A stretch of DNA of 64,000 bases, taken from Acidobacteriota bacterium. Its GTDB lineage: Bacteria > Acidobacteriota > Vicinamibacteria > Vicinamibacterales > SCN-69-37. Location: positions 1,178,001-1,242,000 of the forward strand of contig JADJUS010000004.1 of assembly GCA_016716905.1 (NCBI GenBank), given 5' to 3'. Under the pieces are notes generated by a model. The model did not search any database. It had not been told where the DNA came from and saw nothing but the letters and a program-made list of their open reading frames with translations. Positions 20,369 through 28,397 of the stretch are shown here, piece after piece (position 1 is the first letter of the stretch; each line of letters begins with the position of its first letter). The position numbers and the translations under genes were made by a program.

Positions 20369-20458
20369 GTTTTGGGGGCGGCCCGGGCCCGGGCGCGGCC
20401 CCCGGGCGGGGTTTTCGTAGCGGGGCGCCGGGGCCCGGGGGCGCCCCCCGGCGCTGGG
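20369..20458. repeat. GC-only remnant of a REP-like hairpin
   Basis: Nearly pure G/C with nested palindromes (GGCCCGGGCCCGGGC, GGGGCGCCGGGGCCC) around a recognisable TCGTAG. It occupies the place of a normal class A hairpin but every A/T in the loop is gone. This could be extreme decay or consensus error at a strong hairpin. Confidence 0.5.
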
Positions 20459-20460
20459 GA

Positions 20461-20488
20461 ACTTAGGAACTGAGGAACTGGGGAACTG
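20461..20488. repeat. 9-bp minisatellite (GGAACTGRG), three units
   Basis: Units GGAACTGAG, GGAACTGGG and GGAACTGAT run directly into the ATG of the next gene at 20489. The GGGGAA in the last unit is the only candidate ribosome binding site. Confidence 0.75.
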
Positions 20489-21181
20489 ATGACGAAGTGT
20501 CTCGCCGCAGCGGCGATCAGTGTAGCGCTCGCGGCTGCGGCGCCGGTGTCGGCTCAGTCGGGCTGGGTGTCGCTGTTCGATGGCAAGGATATTTCGACGC
20601 ACTGGCGCGGGTTCAAGCAGCCGGGCATGCCGGCCGGGTGGGAAATCGTGGACGGCACGATCACCTGGACCGGGGCAGGACGGCCCACCGGGCGTCCGGT
20701 CGATTCGGATCTGGTGAGCCTCGAGCAGTACGCCAACTTCGAGCTTGAGTGGGAGTGGAAACTGCCGCCCGGGGGCAACAGCGGCATCATGTTCCGCGTG
20801 TCAGAAAATCTTGAAGCCACGTATCACAGCGGTCCCGAGTATCAGCTCCTGGATAACGCGCGTCACCCCGACGGCAAAGATCCCCGGACCTCCACTGGTG
20901 CCAACTACGCGATTCAGGCGCCCCCTCACGACATGTCGAAGCCCATCGGTGAGTGGAACCAGAGCAAGCTGGTGGTCAACGGCGCCCACGTCGAGCACTG
21001 GCTCAACGGGATGAAGGTGGTGGAGTACGAGTTGTGGACGCCGGAATGGACAGCGCTGGTGAAGAAGAGCAAGTTCAACCAGTGGCCGGCGTACGGGATG
21101 AACAAGTCAGGACACATTGTCATTCAGGAGCACGGGGCACGCGTGCAGTACCGCAACGTGCGTGTGCGGAGACTGCAGTAA
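20489..21181 (+). CDS. DUF1080 protein, 3-keto-disaccharide hydrolase-like, secreted
   Basis: The protein is 230 aa with a Sec signal peptide (about 1-23, ending PVSAQ). It has the concanavalin-like beta-sandwich signatures of DUF1080: SLFDGKDISTHWRGF near the N-terminus, WKLPPGGNSGIMFRV in the centre and GHIVIQEHG near the C-terminus. Family members cleave 3-keto-glycosides made by glycoside 3-dehydrogenases. It lies 124 bp after the Tat Gfo/Idh gene and two bases before an MFS carrier, forming a likely operon. The start is embedded in the 9-bp minisatellite. Confidence 0.9.
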   Translation: MTKCLAAAAISVALAAAAPVSAQSGWVSLFDGKDISTHWRGFKQPGMPAGWEIVDGTITWTGAGRPTGRPVDSDLVSLEQYANFELEWEWKLPPGGNSGIMFRVSENLEATYHSGPEYQLLDNARHPDGKDPRTSTGANYAIQAPPHDMSKPIGEWNQSKLVVNGAHVEHWLNGMKVVEYELWTPEWTALVKKSKFNQWPAYGMNKSGHIVIQEHGARVQYRNVRVRRLQ

Positions 21182-21183
21182 CC

Positions 21184-22482
21184 ATGAATACACGCCAGCG
21201 CTTGTTCGTGATGATGGTGCTCGAGTTTTTTATCTGGGGCGCCTGGCTTCCGTTGATTTTCGGGTACCTGCCGAGTCTGGGCTTCACCCCGCTTGAGCAG
21301 TCGCTGATTCTCAGCGCCTTCCCCGTGGCGTCCATCATCGGCATGTTCTTCAGCAACCAATGGGCGGACCGGTCGGCATCCCCTGAGCGCGTATTGGCGT
21401 TGTCTCACCTAGTCGGCGGACTGGCGATTCTGGGCTGTGGGTTCACCCGCTCCTTCCTGCCGTTCTTTGCGCTGATGTTCGTGCATTGCCTCCTCTACGT
21501 GCCGACGATCTCGATCACCAACTCGATCGCGTTCGCCAACATGAAGAACCCCGACAAGGAGTTCGGTATCGTGCGCATGGGCGGCACCATCGGCTGGATC
21601 CTTGCCGCCTGGCCGTTCACGTTCATTTTCGTCAACTGGGCGGCCGTGGATGCCGCGCAGCCGATTGGCCTGGTGAACTGGCTCGGCACCGCACTCGCGA
21701 ATCCGCTCACCGGTGATGCCGCCAAAGCCGCCACCCGCTGGACATTCATCGTTGCCGGGCTCGCGTCACTCGCGCTGGCAGCATTCAGCCTCGTGCTGCC
21801 GAAATCCGCGCCGCAAACTCGCCCGGCCGGTGCCGGCGGCACGGCGTGGTCGGAAGCCTTCGGCCTGCTCAAGCATCCGTTCATCCTGGTGCTCTGGCTG
21901 GTCACTCTGGTTGACTCGTTCGTGCACAACGCCTACTTCAACTGGACTGGCGTGTTCCTCGGCACCGCGCGCGAGGCAGGCGGCGTGGGCATCGCCTCCA
22001 ACTGGATTACGCCCGTGATGAGCATCGGCCAGGTCGCCGAAATTCTGACGATGCTGGTGTTGGGCGCGACGCTGGTCAAACTCGGCTGGCGGACGACGAT
22101 GGTGATTGGCATCCTGGGGCATGCGGCGCGGTTCGCGGTGTATGCGTTGTTCCCGGCCAGCGCCGCCATGATCATCGCGGTGCAGATCCTGCACGGCATC
22201 TGTTACGCGTTCTTCTTTGCCACGGTCTACATCTTTGTGGATGCGTACAGCCCGAAGAACATCAGGGCGAGCGCGCAGGGATTGTTCAACCTGCAGATTC
22301 TGGGCATCGGCGCGCTGTTAGCCAACTTCATCTGTCCGTGGCTGATGCAGAGCGTCTACACCACCGGCGGAGTCACGGACTTCAAGGGCCTGTTCATGGT
22401 GCCGCTGGCGGCGGCGTCCATCGGAGCCATTGCACTGGCGCTGTTCTTCCGGCCCCCTGCTTCGGGACCCGCGGCCACGTAG
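21184..22482 (+). CDS. MFS transporter, nucleoside:H+ symporter family
   Basis: The protein is 432 aa with about twelve membrane helices. The N-terminal RLFVMMVLEFFIWGAWLPL and later GIVRMGGTIGWILAAW match the NupG/XapB-like nucleoside:H+ symporter branch of the MFS. In acidobacterial and planctomycete sugar clusters these carriers commonly sit next to DUF1080 and Gfo/Idh genes, so a sugar or nucleoside-like substrate is likely. The ATG at 21184 lies two bases after the DUF1080 stop; the frame continues upstream inside that gene but not credibly. Confidence 0.88.
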   Translation: MNTRQRLFVMMVLEFFIWGAWLPLIFGYLPSLGFTPLEQSLILSAFPVASIIGMFFSNQWADRSASPERVLALSHLVGGLAILGCGFTRSFLPFFALMFVHCLLYVPTISITNSIAFANMKNPDKEFGIVRMGGTIGWILAAWPFTFIFVNWAAVDAAQPIGLVNWLGTALANPLTGDAAKAATRWTFIVAGLASLALAAFSLVLPKSAPQTRPAGAGGTAWSEAFGLLKHPFILVLWLVTLVDSFVHNAYFNWTGVFLGTAREAGGVGIASNWITPVMSIGQVAEILTMLVLGATLVKLGWRTTMVIGILGHAARFAVYALFPASAAMIIAVQILHGICYAFFFATVYIFVDAYSPKNIRASAQGLFNLQILGIGALLANFICPWLMQSVYTTGGVTDFKGLFMVPLAAASIGAIALALFFRPPASGPAAT

Positions 22483-22485
22483 ATC

Positions 22486-22558
22486 GGCGCGCTTGAGACC
22501 CAGCGCGCCCTACGAAAGGCGGTTTCGTAGCGCGGCCTGGGTCTCAAGGCCGCGGCTT
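22486..22558. repeat. REP pair: class C and class A hairpins
   Basis: The first hairpin (22486-22515) has stem GGCGCGCT/AGCGCGCC and ends CTACGA. The second (22526-22557) starts TCGTAG and has stem GCGGCCT/AGGCCGC followed by T5. The altered first stem remains fully paired. Located between the MFS and sulfatase genes; the T-tail could serve as a terminator. Confidence 0.8.
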
Positions 22559-22587
22559 TTTGACTGGGCAAGGCCAAGGAGAAACGC

Positions 22588-24144
22588 ATGATGAGAGTGT
22601 TGTGCACTGGTCTGCTCGTCGTCCTGGGCGCGGTCACGTCGGCCACGCCGGCGCAGACGCCGCGCGGCGGCCGTCCGAACATCATTTACATCATGACCGA
22701 CGACCATGCGGCGCATGCCATCAGCGCCTATGGCTCGAAGGTGAACAAGACGCCGCATCTGGATCGCCTGGCGCGCGAAGGCGCGTTGCTGACGTCGGTG
22801 TTTGCCACAAACTCGATCTGCACGCCAAGCCGGGCGGCCATCCTGACGGGGCAGTACGCGCATATCAACGGCGTCACCATGTTCAATCGGTTCGACAGTT
22901 CGCGCATGACCGTGGCGCGGCTGCTGCAGCAGGGCGGGTATTACACCGGCATGGTGGGCAAGTGGCATCTGGGCAGCGACCCGGTGGGATTCGATCGCTG
23001 GGAGATTCTGCCTGGGCAAGGGGTGTATCGCGATCCGGTGTTCTACACGGCCACCGACGAGAAGGTGTACAAGGGCGAGTACGCCACCGATGTCATCACA
23101 GACCGCGCGCTGGATTTCTTGCAGAACCGGGCGCGGGACAAGCCATTCTTCCTGATGATGCATCACAAGGCGCCACATCGCCCGTGGCAGCCCAACGACG
23201 AACATGGCGCGCACTTCGCGGCCCAGCGAATTCCCGAACCGGTCACGTTCTGGGATTCGTACGCCACCAGAACGGACGCGCTGCATGAGAACCAGCAGCG
23301 CGTGGCAGAAGACCTCACGAATCGCGACTTGAAGCTCACGCCACCGGAGGGCCTGGTGGGCCCGGACCTCACGCGGTGGTTCGGCACCAAACCCCAGTCG
23401 GTGACGATCGTGCGTGACGGCAAGGACGTGACGCTGACGGGCGAGGAACTCACGCGCTGGAAGTATCAGCGCTACATGCAGGACTACCTGGCCACCGTGC
23501 AGTCGGTGGACGACAGCGTCGGGCGTGTCCTTGCGTACCTCGACAAGGCCGGACTCGCCAGAAACACCATGGTGGTCTATACGAGTGACCAGGGCTTCTT
23601 CCTGGGCGACCACGGCATGTTCGACAAGCGATTCATGTACGAAGAGTCCATTCGCATGCCGTTCCTGGTGCGCTGGCCGGCGGGCATCAAGCCGGGCACC
23701 CGGAGTGACGCCCTCGGCCTCAACGTGGACTTTGCCCCGACGTTCCTTGAGGTGGCCGGCCTCCCGGCATCTGCGGAGATGCAGGGCCGCAGCCTGGCCC
23801 CAGTGCTGCGCGGCCGCACTCCGGCCGATTGGCGCAGCTCGATGTACTACCGCTACTACCACGACCCCGGCGACCACAACACGCGGGCACACTACGGTGT
23901 GCGCACGCGGACGCACAAACTGATCACCTTCTGGAAGAAGGACCAGTGGGAGCTGTACGACCTGGTCAACGATCCGTACGAACTCCACAATCTGTACGGT
24001 CAGCCCGGCCAGGAAGCCCTGACGGCCACGTTGAAAGCCGAGCTTGTGCGACTGAAACGGGAGCTGCGAGACGACGACCAGTTGGCCGACGTGCAGCTGC
24101 CCAATGGTGTGGACGGGGCGGTGGCCCGGCTCAGGGGGAAATAG
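22588..24144 (+). CDS. secreted type I sulfatase
   Basis: The protein is 518 aa with a signal peptide (about 1-22). The metal site DD is at 38-39 and the formylglycine motif C-T-P-S-R begins at Cys78 in NSICTPSRAAILTG, followed by GKWHLG. C-terminal YDLVNDPYELHNL is typical of arylsulfatase/choline-sulfatase-like enzymes that desulfate carbohydrates or aryl sulfates. The Cys is modified to formylglycine by a separate FGE or anSME not seen here. AAGGAG is placed seven bases before the ATG. It likely belongs to the glycan-use region. Substrate cannot be deduced. Confidence 0.92.
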   Translation: MMRVLCTGLLVVLGAVTSATPAQTPRGGRPNIIYIMTDDHAAHAISAYGSKVNKTPHLDRLAREGALLTSVFATNSICTPSRAAILTGQYAHINGVTMFNRFDSSRMTVARLLQQGGYYTGMVGKWHLGSDPVGFDRWEILPGQGVYRDPVFYTATDEKVYKGEYATDVITDRALDFLQNRARDKPFFLMMHHKAPHRPWQPNDEHGAHFAAQRIPEPVTFWDSYATRTDALHENQQRVAEDLTNRDLKLTPPEGLVGPDLTRWFGTKPQSVTIVRDGKDVTLTGEELTRWKYQRYMQDYLATVQSVDDSVGRVLAYLDKAGLARNTMVVYTSDQGFFLGDHGMFDKRFMYEESIRMPFLVRWPAGIKPGTRSDALGLNVDFAPTFLEVAGLPASAEMQGRSLAPVLRGRTPADWRSSMYYRYYHDPGDHNTRAHYGVRTRTHKLITFWKKDQWELYDLVNDPYELHNLYGQPGQEALTATLKAELVRLKRELRDDDQLADVQLPNGVDGAVARLRGK

Positions 24145-24148
24145 GCAC

Positions 24149-25297
24149 GTGCCGGGTGCCGTGGCGCCTTCGGTTGAGGACGTGGAGCAGGTCTCCCGGC
24201 TGTCAGACCCTGTCCTTCGCAATCTCTGGATCACGAATCACTATCACCGCCTCGCGGTGAGTTTTCCTCCCGGTGCCGGCGGGGGGGCGAACTGGTGCAC
24301 GTTCGCCGTGTGGGCGTCGCGGCAGGCGGGGCAGACCATCCGCGGCGAGGATGTGCTTGATGTGATCGAGCGGCGCCTGGGGCGCGAGTCCAGGCTCATC
24401 AACGGGATCAACCGATTGTGGCGCGGTGTCTTCGTCTACGCGATGGAACATCCGGAGTCGAAACGCGCACGAGCGCTCCGGATCGTGACAGCCGGGCCTT
24501 TGTCTCGCGCCAGCGATGCCGTCGCCCGTGGCAATCGCAAGGTCTATGAAGAAATCGCGCGCGAGTTCGCGCGCTTCCTGCCGCTCTGCAGGAACGGAGT
24601 GATCGCCCCCAATGAACTGGCCGTGTTTCTGGCCGGCCTGCGACCGGGTGACGCGCCCGAAGGCCAGGACTATCTTCGGCGGGCGTTCACGCACTACGCG
24701 GCCGCACTGGAAACGGCCGACCCTGTGGCCCGCGCGGAGTTGGTGCTGCTCTCCAATCTGATAATCGGGTTGCATGAGCAGACGCGGCTCCAGCCTGAGA
24801 TTCTCGAAGCACTGGAGGTGCCATTCGCCACGTTCGATGACGTGGGTCGCCGCTTGCTGCATGTGTTCGTGCCCGGCTGCATGAAGTGGCACTGGACGGT
24901 GAAAACGCCGATCGCCGTAGCCGTGGGGGCAGTGGCGCGAACGGCAGGACTCACGCTGCGTGGCGCGACGCGCTTTCTCATCACGGAGCGGATGATGACG
25001 TTATCTTTCCCCGACGCGATGATCCATCTCGGCCGGGACCTCCGCGGGGATTACCCGGCGCCGTTGCGTGATCCGCGCAACGCCGATCTCGTCGAACTGC
25101 TCAACCGCTTCCGGCCGCCCGGCCATGATCCCAACGGCGTCGGCGCGTGCGACTGGTCTGTGCTCGAGCAGCGGATGTGCCTGATTGCGCAGCTGTTCCG
25201 ACTTCGTCAGACCGACCCCGTACTGTTCAACGCGCCCTACAACGCCGATCAGGTGACGGCGTTCGAGGCGGGCCGCCTGCCTGAGGGAGAGCTGTGA
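24149..25297 (+). CDS. conserved hypothetical protein, 382 aa
   Basis: A GTG at 24149 is chosen because earlier starts overlap the sulfatase. The protein is mostly helical and soluble, with a distinctive N-terminal LRNLWITNHYHRLAVSF and GANWCTFAVWASRQAG, a middle ETADPVARAELVLLSNLIIG, and a C-terminal MCLIAQLFRLRQTDPVLF. No membrane helix, signal peptide or known catalytic motif is apparent. I do not recognise the family. It lies four bases after the sulfatase stop but its composition gives no link to sulfatase function. Confidence 0.75.
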   Translation: MPGAVAPSVEDVEQVSRLSDPVLRNLWITNHYHRLAVSFPPGAGGGANWCTFAVWASRQAGQTIRGEDVLDVIERRLGRESRLINGINRLWRGVFVYAMEHPESKRARALRIVTAGPLSRASDAVARGNRKVYEEIAREFARFLPLCRNGVIAPNELAVFLAGLRPGDAPEGQDYLRRAFTHYAAALETADPVARAELVLLSNLIIGLHEQTRLQPEILEALEVPFATFDDVGRRLLHVFVPGCMKWHWTVKTPIAVAVGAVARTAGLTLRGATRFLITERMMTLSFPDAMIHLGRDLRGDYPAPLRDPRNADLVELLNRFRPPGHDPNGVGACDWSVLEQRMCLIAQLFRLRQTDPVLFNAPYNADQVTAFEAGRLPEGEL

Positions 25298-25306
25298 AGG
25301 ATACAC

Positions 25307-25693
25307 ATGACCAAACACGCCAGCGACGTTGACGCCTTCTTCTCGACACTGAAACACCCGCATACAGATGCCCTGCGCGCTGTGAGACAAGTGATCCTCG
25401 ATGCCGACCCGAAGATCACCGAAGGCATCAAGTGGAATGTGCCGAGCTTTCAGACGACCGAATATTTTGCGACCCTCCACGTGCGCACAAAGAAGGGCAT
25501 TGGCGTCATCCTGCACTTCGGCGCGAAGAAGCGTGCCGGGCTCACCGCCCGCGCCGAAATCAAAGACGCGACGTCGGCGCTGGCGTGGCTGGCCGACGAC
25601 CGCGCCGTCGTCGCGTTTGCGGATCTGAAAGACGTGAAGGCAAAGAAGCCCGCCTTCACCGCGATCATCAGACAGTGGATTACTTATCTGTAA
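25307..25693 (+). CDS. DUF1801 (YdhG-like) protein
   Basis: The protein is 128 aa with the DUF1801 pattern: N-terminal VDAFFSTLKHPHTDALRAVR, then ITEGIKWNVPSF and GVILHFGAKK. The fold is related to YdhG/frataxin-like proteins and is sometimes annotated as an iron chaperone, but biochemical evidence for the family is thin. It is separated from the previous gene by only nine bases and followed by a solo MITE end. Confidence 0.82.
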   Translation: MTKHASDVDAFFSTLKHPHTDALRAVRQVILDADPKITEGIKWNVPSFQTTEYFATLHVRTKKGIGVILHFGAKKRAGLTARAEIKDATSALAWLADDRAVVAFADLKDVKAKKPAFTAIIRQWITYL

Positions 25694-25713
25694 AGCGTCA
25701 TTCCGTCATGGCA

Positions 25714-25750
25714 GTTCGCCATTTCGGACATTTGTGACATTTCGCCATTC
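25714..25750. repeat. solo terminal fragment of the MITE-like element
   Basis: The right end only (GCCATTTCGGACATTTGTGA and ACATTTCGCCATT), between two convergent genes. The rest of the element is absent. Confidence 0.8.
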
Positions 25751-25751
25751 C

Positions 25752-26714
25752 CTAGGCCCAATAGGCTTCGCCCTTGGGCTGCGAGATGACGATGGGGCGG
25801 AGGAAGTCGATGGCTTTGCGCAGCCCCTCGGCCGGTGACATCAGGCTGTCTTCGTGCTCGATGCTGATGACGTGGTCGTAGCCCACCAGGCGCAGGTTGG
25901 AGACGATGTCTTTCCAGACGCGCGGGTCGTGACCGTAGCCAACCGTGCGGAAGATCCAGGAGCGGTCGAGCTCTTTTGTGTAGGGCTTGGCGTCCAGCAC
26001 GCCGTTGAGCGCGGTGTTGGCCGCGTCAATCCGGCAGTCCTTGGCGTGGACGTGGAAGATGCGATCGCCGAGCGCGCGGATCGACTGCACGGGATCCGCC
26101 TGCTGCCAAAAGAGGTGACTGGGATCGAAGTTGCAGCCGATCACTTTCGGAGCGATCGCTGACAACCGCAGCATCGTCTCGGCGTTGTACGCCACGAAGT
26201 TCGGATGCATCTCGACTGCGACCCGTACGCCTGCCGACCGGCATTTCTTGGCCGTCGCAGTCCAGTACGGCACCACGCGCTCGGTCCACTGCCATTCGAG
26301 GGCGGCCGCAAACTCGGGCGGCCACGGAGACACGATCCATGACGGCTGCTGCGCCTTGCCGTCGCTGCCGGGGCAGCCGCTGAACGTGATGACCGTCTGC
26401 ACCTCGAGCTTCGCGGCGAGCTGCACCGTCCGCTGAAACACCTCGTCGTGTGCCTTGGCGATGCGGCGATCGGGGTGCAGGGGATTGCCATGGCAGCTGA
26501 GTGCGCTGATCGTGAGACCCCGCGCGCGGATGGCATCGCGAAACGCCTTGAGCTTACGGTCGCTCGAGAGCAGTTCGCCCGGATTGCAGTGCGCGTTCCC
26601 AGGATACGCGCCCGTGCCCAGTTCCACGGCGTCAAGACCGAGTTCGACCACCGCATCGAGCATCGGCTCGAGGGGACGGTCGGATAACAAAACGGCAAAC
26701 ACTCCTAATTTCAC
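25752..26714 (-). CDS. sugar phosphate isomerase/epimerase, TIM barrel
   Basis: The protein is 320 aa beginning MKLGVFAVLLSDRPLEPMLD. It has the xylose-isomerase-like TIM-barrel pattern with metal-ligand regions ELGTGAYPG, VAVEMHPN, CNFDPSHLFWQ, HVHAKDC and a final SIEHEDSL. Relatives isomerise or epimerise keto sugars, including 3-keto-glucose derivatives, which suits the neighbouring DUF1080, Gfo/Idh and GMC genes. It is the last gene of the minus-strand block that starts at 32829, separated from the Gfo/Idh gene by a REP pair. Confidence 0.88.
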   Translation of the reverse strand: MKLGVFAVLLSDRPLEPMLDAVVELGLDAVELGTGAYPGNAHCNPGELLSSDRKLKAFRDAIRARGLTISALSCHGNPLHPDRRIAKAHDEVFQRTVQLAAKLEVQTVITFSGCPGSDGKAQQPSWIVSPWPPEFAAALEWQWTERVVPYWTATAKKCRSAGVRVAVEMHPNFVAYNAETMLRLSAIAPKVIGCNFDPSHLFWQQADPVQSIRALGDRIFHVHAKDCRIDAANTALNGVLDAKPYTKELDRSWIFRTVGYGHDPRVWKDIVSNLRLVGYDHVISIEHEDSLMSPAEGLRKAIDFLRPIVISQPKGEAYWA

Positions 26715-26730
26715 GTCCTCACCTCAGTCC

Positions 26731-26793
26731 TCGTAGGGCGCGCTGGTTCTCCTGCCGAGTCCCGCGGCCTTGAGACCCAGGCCGCGCTACGAA
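26731..26793. repeat. REP pair: class C half and class A hairpin
   Basis: TCGTAGGGCGCGCTGGTTCTC is a half copy of the class C stem; a full class A hairpin (26763-26793) follows, ending in CTACGA. Confidence 0.75.
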
Positions 26794-26798
26794 ATGCA

Positions 26799-26822
26799 GT
26801 TCCCCAGTTCCCCAGTTCCTCA
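26799..26822. repeat. 9-bp minisatellite (CCCAGTTCC), about three units
   Basis: CAGTTCCCCAGTTCCCCAGT and following bases abut the stop codon of the Gfo/Idh gene (TCA at 26820-26822). Same unit family as 20.46, 27.26, 28.27 and 51.14 kb. Confidence 0.7.
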
Positions 26823-27983
26823 CTTGACTACTTCCCAACGACGCGATTTCGAGGCGCGTTCGATTGCCGTGAGGACGCGCTGGTTCTCGACCCCATCCGA
26901 GAAGTTCGGTGATGGCACCTTTTCATCCGCGATCGCTTCAAGGAGGTCGTATACCGTATGCACAAACGTGTGCTCGTAGCCGATGACGTGCCCGGGCGGC
27001 CACCAGTGCCCGATGAACGGGTGCGAACTTTCCGTGACCATGATGGTGCGGAAGCCCCGCAGGTGGGGCGGATCGTTGTCGAAGTAGACCTCGAGCTCGT
27101 TCATCCGTTCCAGGTTGAACGCCACGCTGCCCAGGCGGCCGTTGATCTCAAAGCGGTTGTAGTTCTTGCGGCCGTTGGCCATGCGTGTGGCTTCGATGGT
27201 GCCCGTCGCGCCGCCGGAAAAATGCACCAGCGCCATCGCCGCATCGTCTACCGTCACTTCGGCCAGTTCCGTCAGTTCCGTCAGTTCCGTCAGTTCCGTC
27301 AGTTCCGCCAGTTCCGCCAGTTTCCTAGGGCGCGTCTTCACGAACGTCGTGAGATCTGCCGAGACCTCGGAGATCTCGCCCACCAGGTACCGTGCGAGGT
27401 CGATCGAGTGCGACGCGATGTCGCCCAGAGCCCCCGACCCGGCCTTGGTGCGGTCGAGCCGCCAGTTGAACGGTGCGGCCGGGTCCGACATCCAGTCCTG
27501 AAGGTAGGTGCCGCGATAGTGGCGGATCTCGCCGAGTGCGCCTTCGCTGATGAGTTGCCGGGCCAGCATCACTGCGGGCGCGCGCCGGTAGTTGTGGCAA
27601 ATCATGTGCGCCACACCGGCCTTTTCAACCGCGGCCAGCATGCGCTCGGCGTCCTTGAGCGAGTTGGCGAGCGGCTTTTCGCAGAACACGTGTTTGCCGG
27701 CGCGTGCGGCCGCGATGGCGATTTCTGCGTGACTGTCGCCGGGCGTGCACACATCCACGAGATCGACGTCTTTGCGGCGCACGACCTCGCGCCAATCGGT
27801 GGCGCCTTCGTCCCAGCCGAGCGTCTGACGCGCGCGCTCCACCTCGGTGGCCGTCCGGCCACAGATGACCTTCATTCGGGCAGGCCGACGCGGCGAAAAA
27901 AACGCCGACGTCTGGCGATAGGCGTTGCTGTGCGCCCGCCCCATGAACGCGTAGCCGATGAGCGCAACGTTGATTGGAGCCAT
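26820..27983 (-). CDS. Gfo/Idh/MocA family oxidoreductase
   Basis: The protein is 387 aa from the ATG at 27983 (MAPINVALIGYAFMGRAHSN). The Rossmann motif GYAFMGRAHS is near the N-terminus, the catalytic-type EKP is in FCEKPLANSLKDA, and HNYRRAPA follows. There is no export signal, so it acts in the cytoplasm, probably on a keto or inositol-type sugar with NAD(P). The C-terminal domain carries an in-frame expansion of a 9-bp repeat (27256-27325) that encodes EL[AT] triplets. The gene lies 18 bases after the cytochrome c stop and probably shares its transcript. Confidence 0.88.
   Translation of the reverse strand: MAPINVALIGYAFMGRAHSNAYRQTSAFFSPRRPARMKVICGRTATEVERARQTLGWDEGATDWREVVRRKDVDLVDVCTPGDSHAEIAIAAARAGKHVFCEKPLANSLKDAERMLAAVEKAGVAHMICHNYRRAPAVMLARQLISEGALGEIRHYRGTYLQDWMSDPAAPFNWRLDRTKAGSGALGDIASHSIDLARYLVGEISEVSADLTTFVKTRPRKLAELAELTELTELTELTELAEVTVDDAAMALVHFSGGATGTIEATRMANGRKNYNRFEINGRLGSVAFNLERMNELEVYFDNDPPHLRGFRTIMVTESSHPFIGHWWPPGHVIGYEHTFVHTVYDLLEAIADEKVPSPNFSDGVENQRVLTAIERASKSRRWEVVK
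27256..27325 (-). repeat. in-frame 9-bp minisatellite coding for (Glu-Leu-Ala/Thr)n
   Basis: On the coding (minus) strand the units read GAACTGGCG twice, GAACTGACG four times, then GAACTGGCC and GAAGTGACG. They encode ELA, ELA, ELT x4, ELA, EVT. The same unit occurs in non-coding arrays nearby. Confidence 0.9.
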
Positions 27984-28000
27984 AAAGTCCTGAGCGTCCG

Positions 28001-28371
28001 TTACTTTTCGGGAGGCAGCGTCTTGTCGAACGAGCGGACATGGGCGGCCAGCGCCTTGATCTCGTCGGCTTTGAGTTTGCCCTTGAACGACATCATCGGC
28101 GTGCCTTTCACGCCGTCCGTGATGACCTTCACCATGTCCGTGGACTTCGTGCCGTGTTTCCACTTGCGTCCGATAAAGGCCATCGTGGGAATCGCGGCTT
28201 TGCCCATGGGGCCGTGGCACATCACGCAATGCACGCGATAGAGCGTGGCGACGTTGGGCGCGACTGAGAAGTGGCGGAACTGACAGAACTGGCGGAACTG
28301 GCGGAACTGGCGGAACTGGCGGAAATGGCAGAACTGATGGAAATGGCCGTAATCAGCAGAAAGACTCGCAT
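28001..28371 (-). pseudogene. c-type cytochrome with signal peptide out of frame
   Basis: The cytochrome part (28001-28240) has one haem motif CVMCH, then a Met in GTPMMSFKGKLK as likely axial ligand and an ending typical of small soluble cytochromes c. The only good start, ATG at 28371 (MRVFLLITAIS), is in a different frame and gives a short hydrophobic export signal. Between them lies a 9-bp minisatellite. The cytochrome frame through the repeat has no start codon; a GTG beside the haem motif would give no signal. A GMC dehydrogenase upstream needs such an electron acceptor. Either a one-base indel disabled it or the consensus is wrong. Confidence 0.65.
28275..28350. repeat. 9-bp minisatellite (GGAACTGGC), about eight units
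   Basis: Units GAACTGACA, GAACTGGCG repeated, then GAAATGGCA and related variants. It lies between the signal-peptide start and haem domain of the cytochrome gene. Confidence 0.9.
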
Positions 28372-28397
28372 TGGGCTATTTTCCCACGCCAACGGCG

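Noticed and set aside
22510..24234. 574-codon minus-strand frame opposite the sulfatase
   Set aside because: Same reasoning; the sulfatase strand carries the metal and formylglycine motifs.
27256..27325. Phase-variable contingency locus by slippage
   Set aside because: The unit is 9 bp, a multiple of three, so slippage changes length but not reading frame.
28275..28350. Possible CRISPR array
   Set aside because: Units are 9 bp and directly adjacent; there are no spacers and no cas genes.
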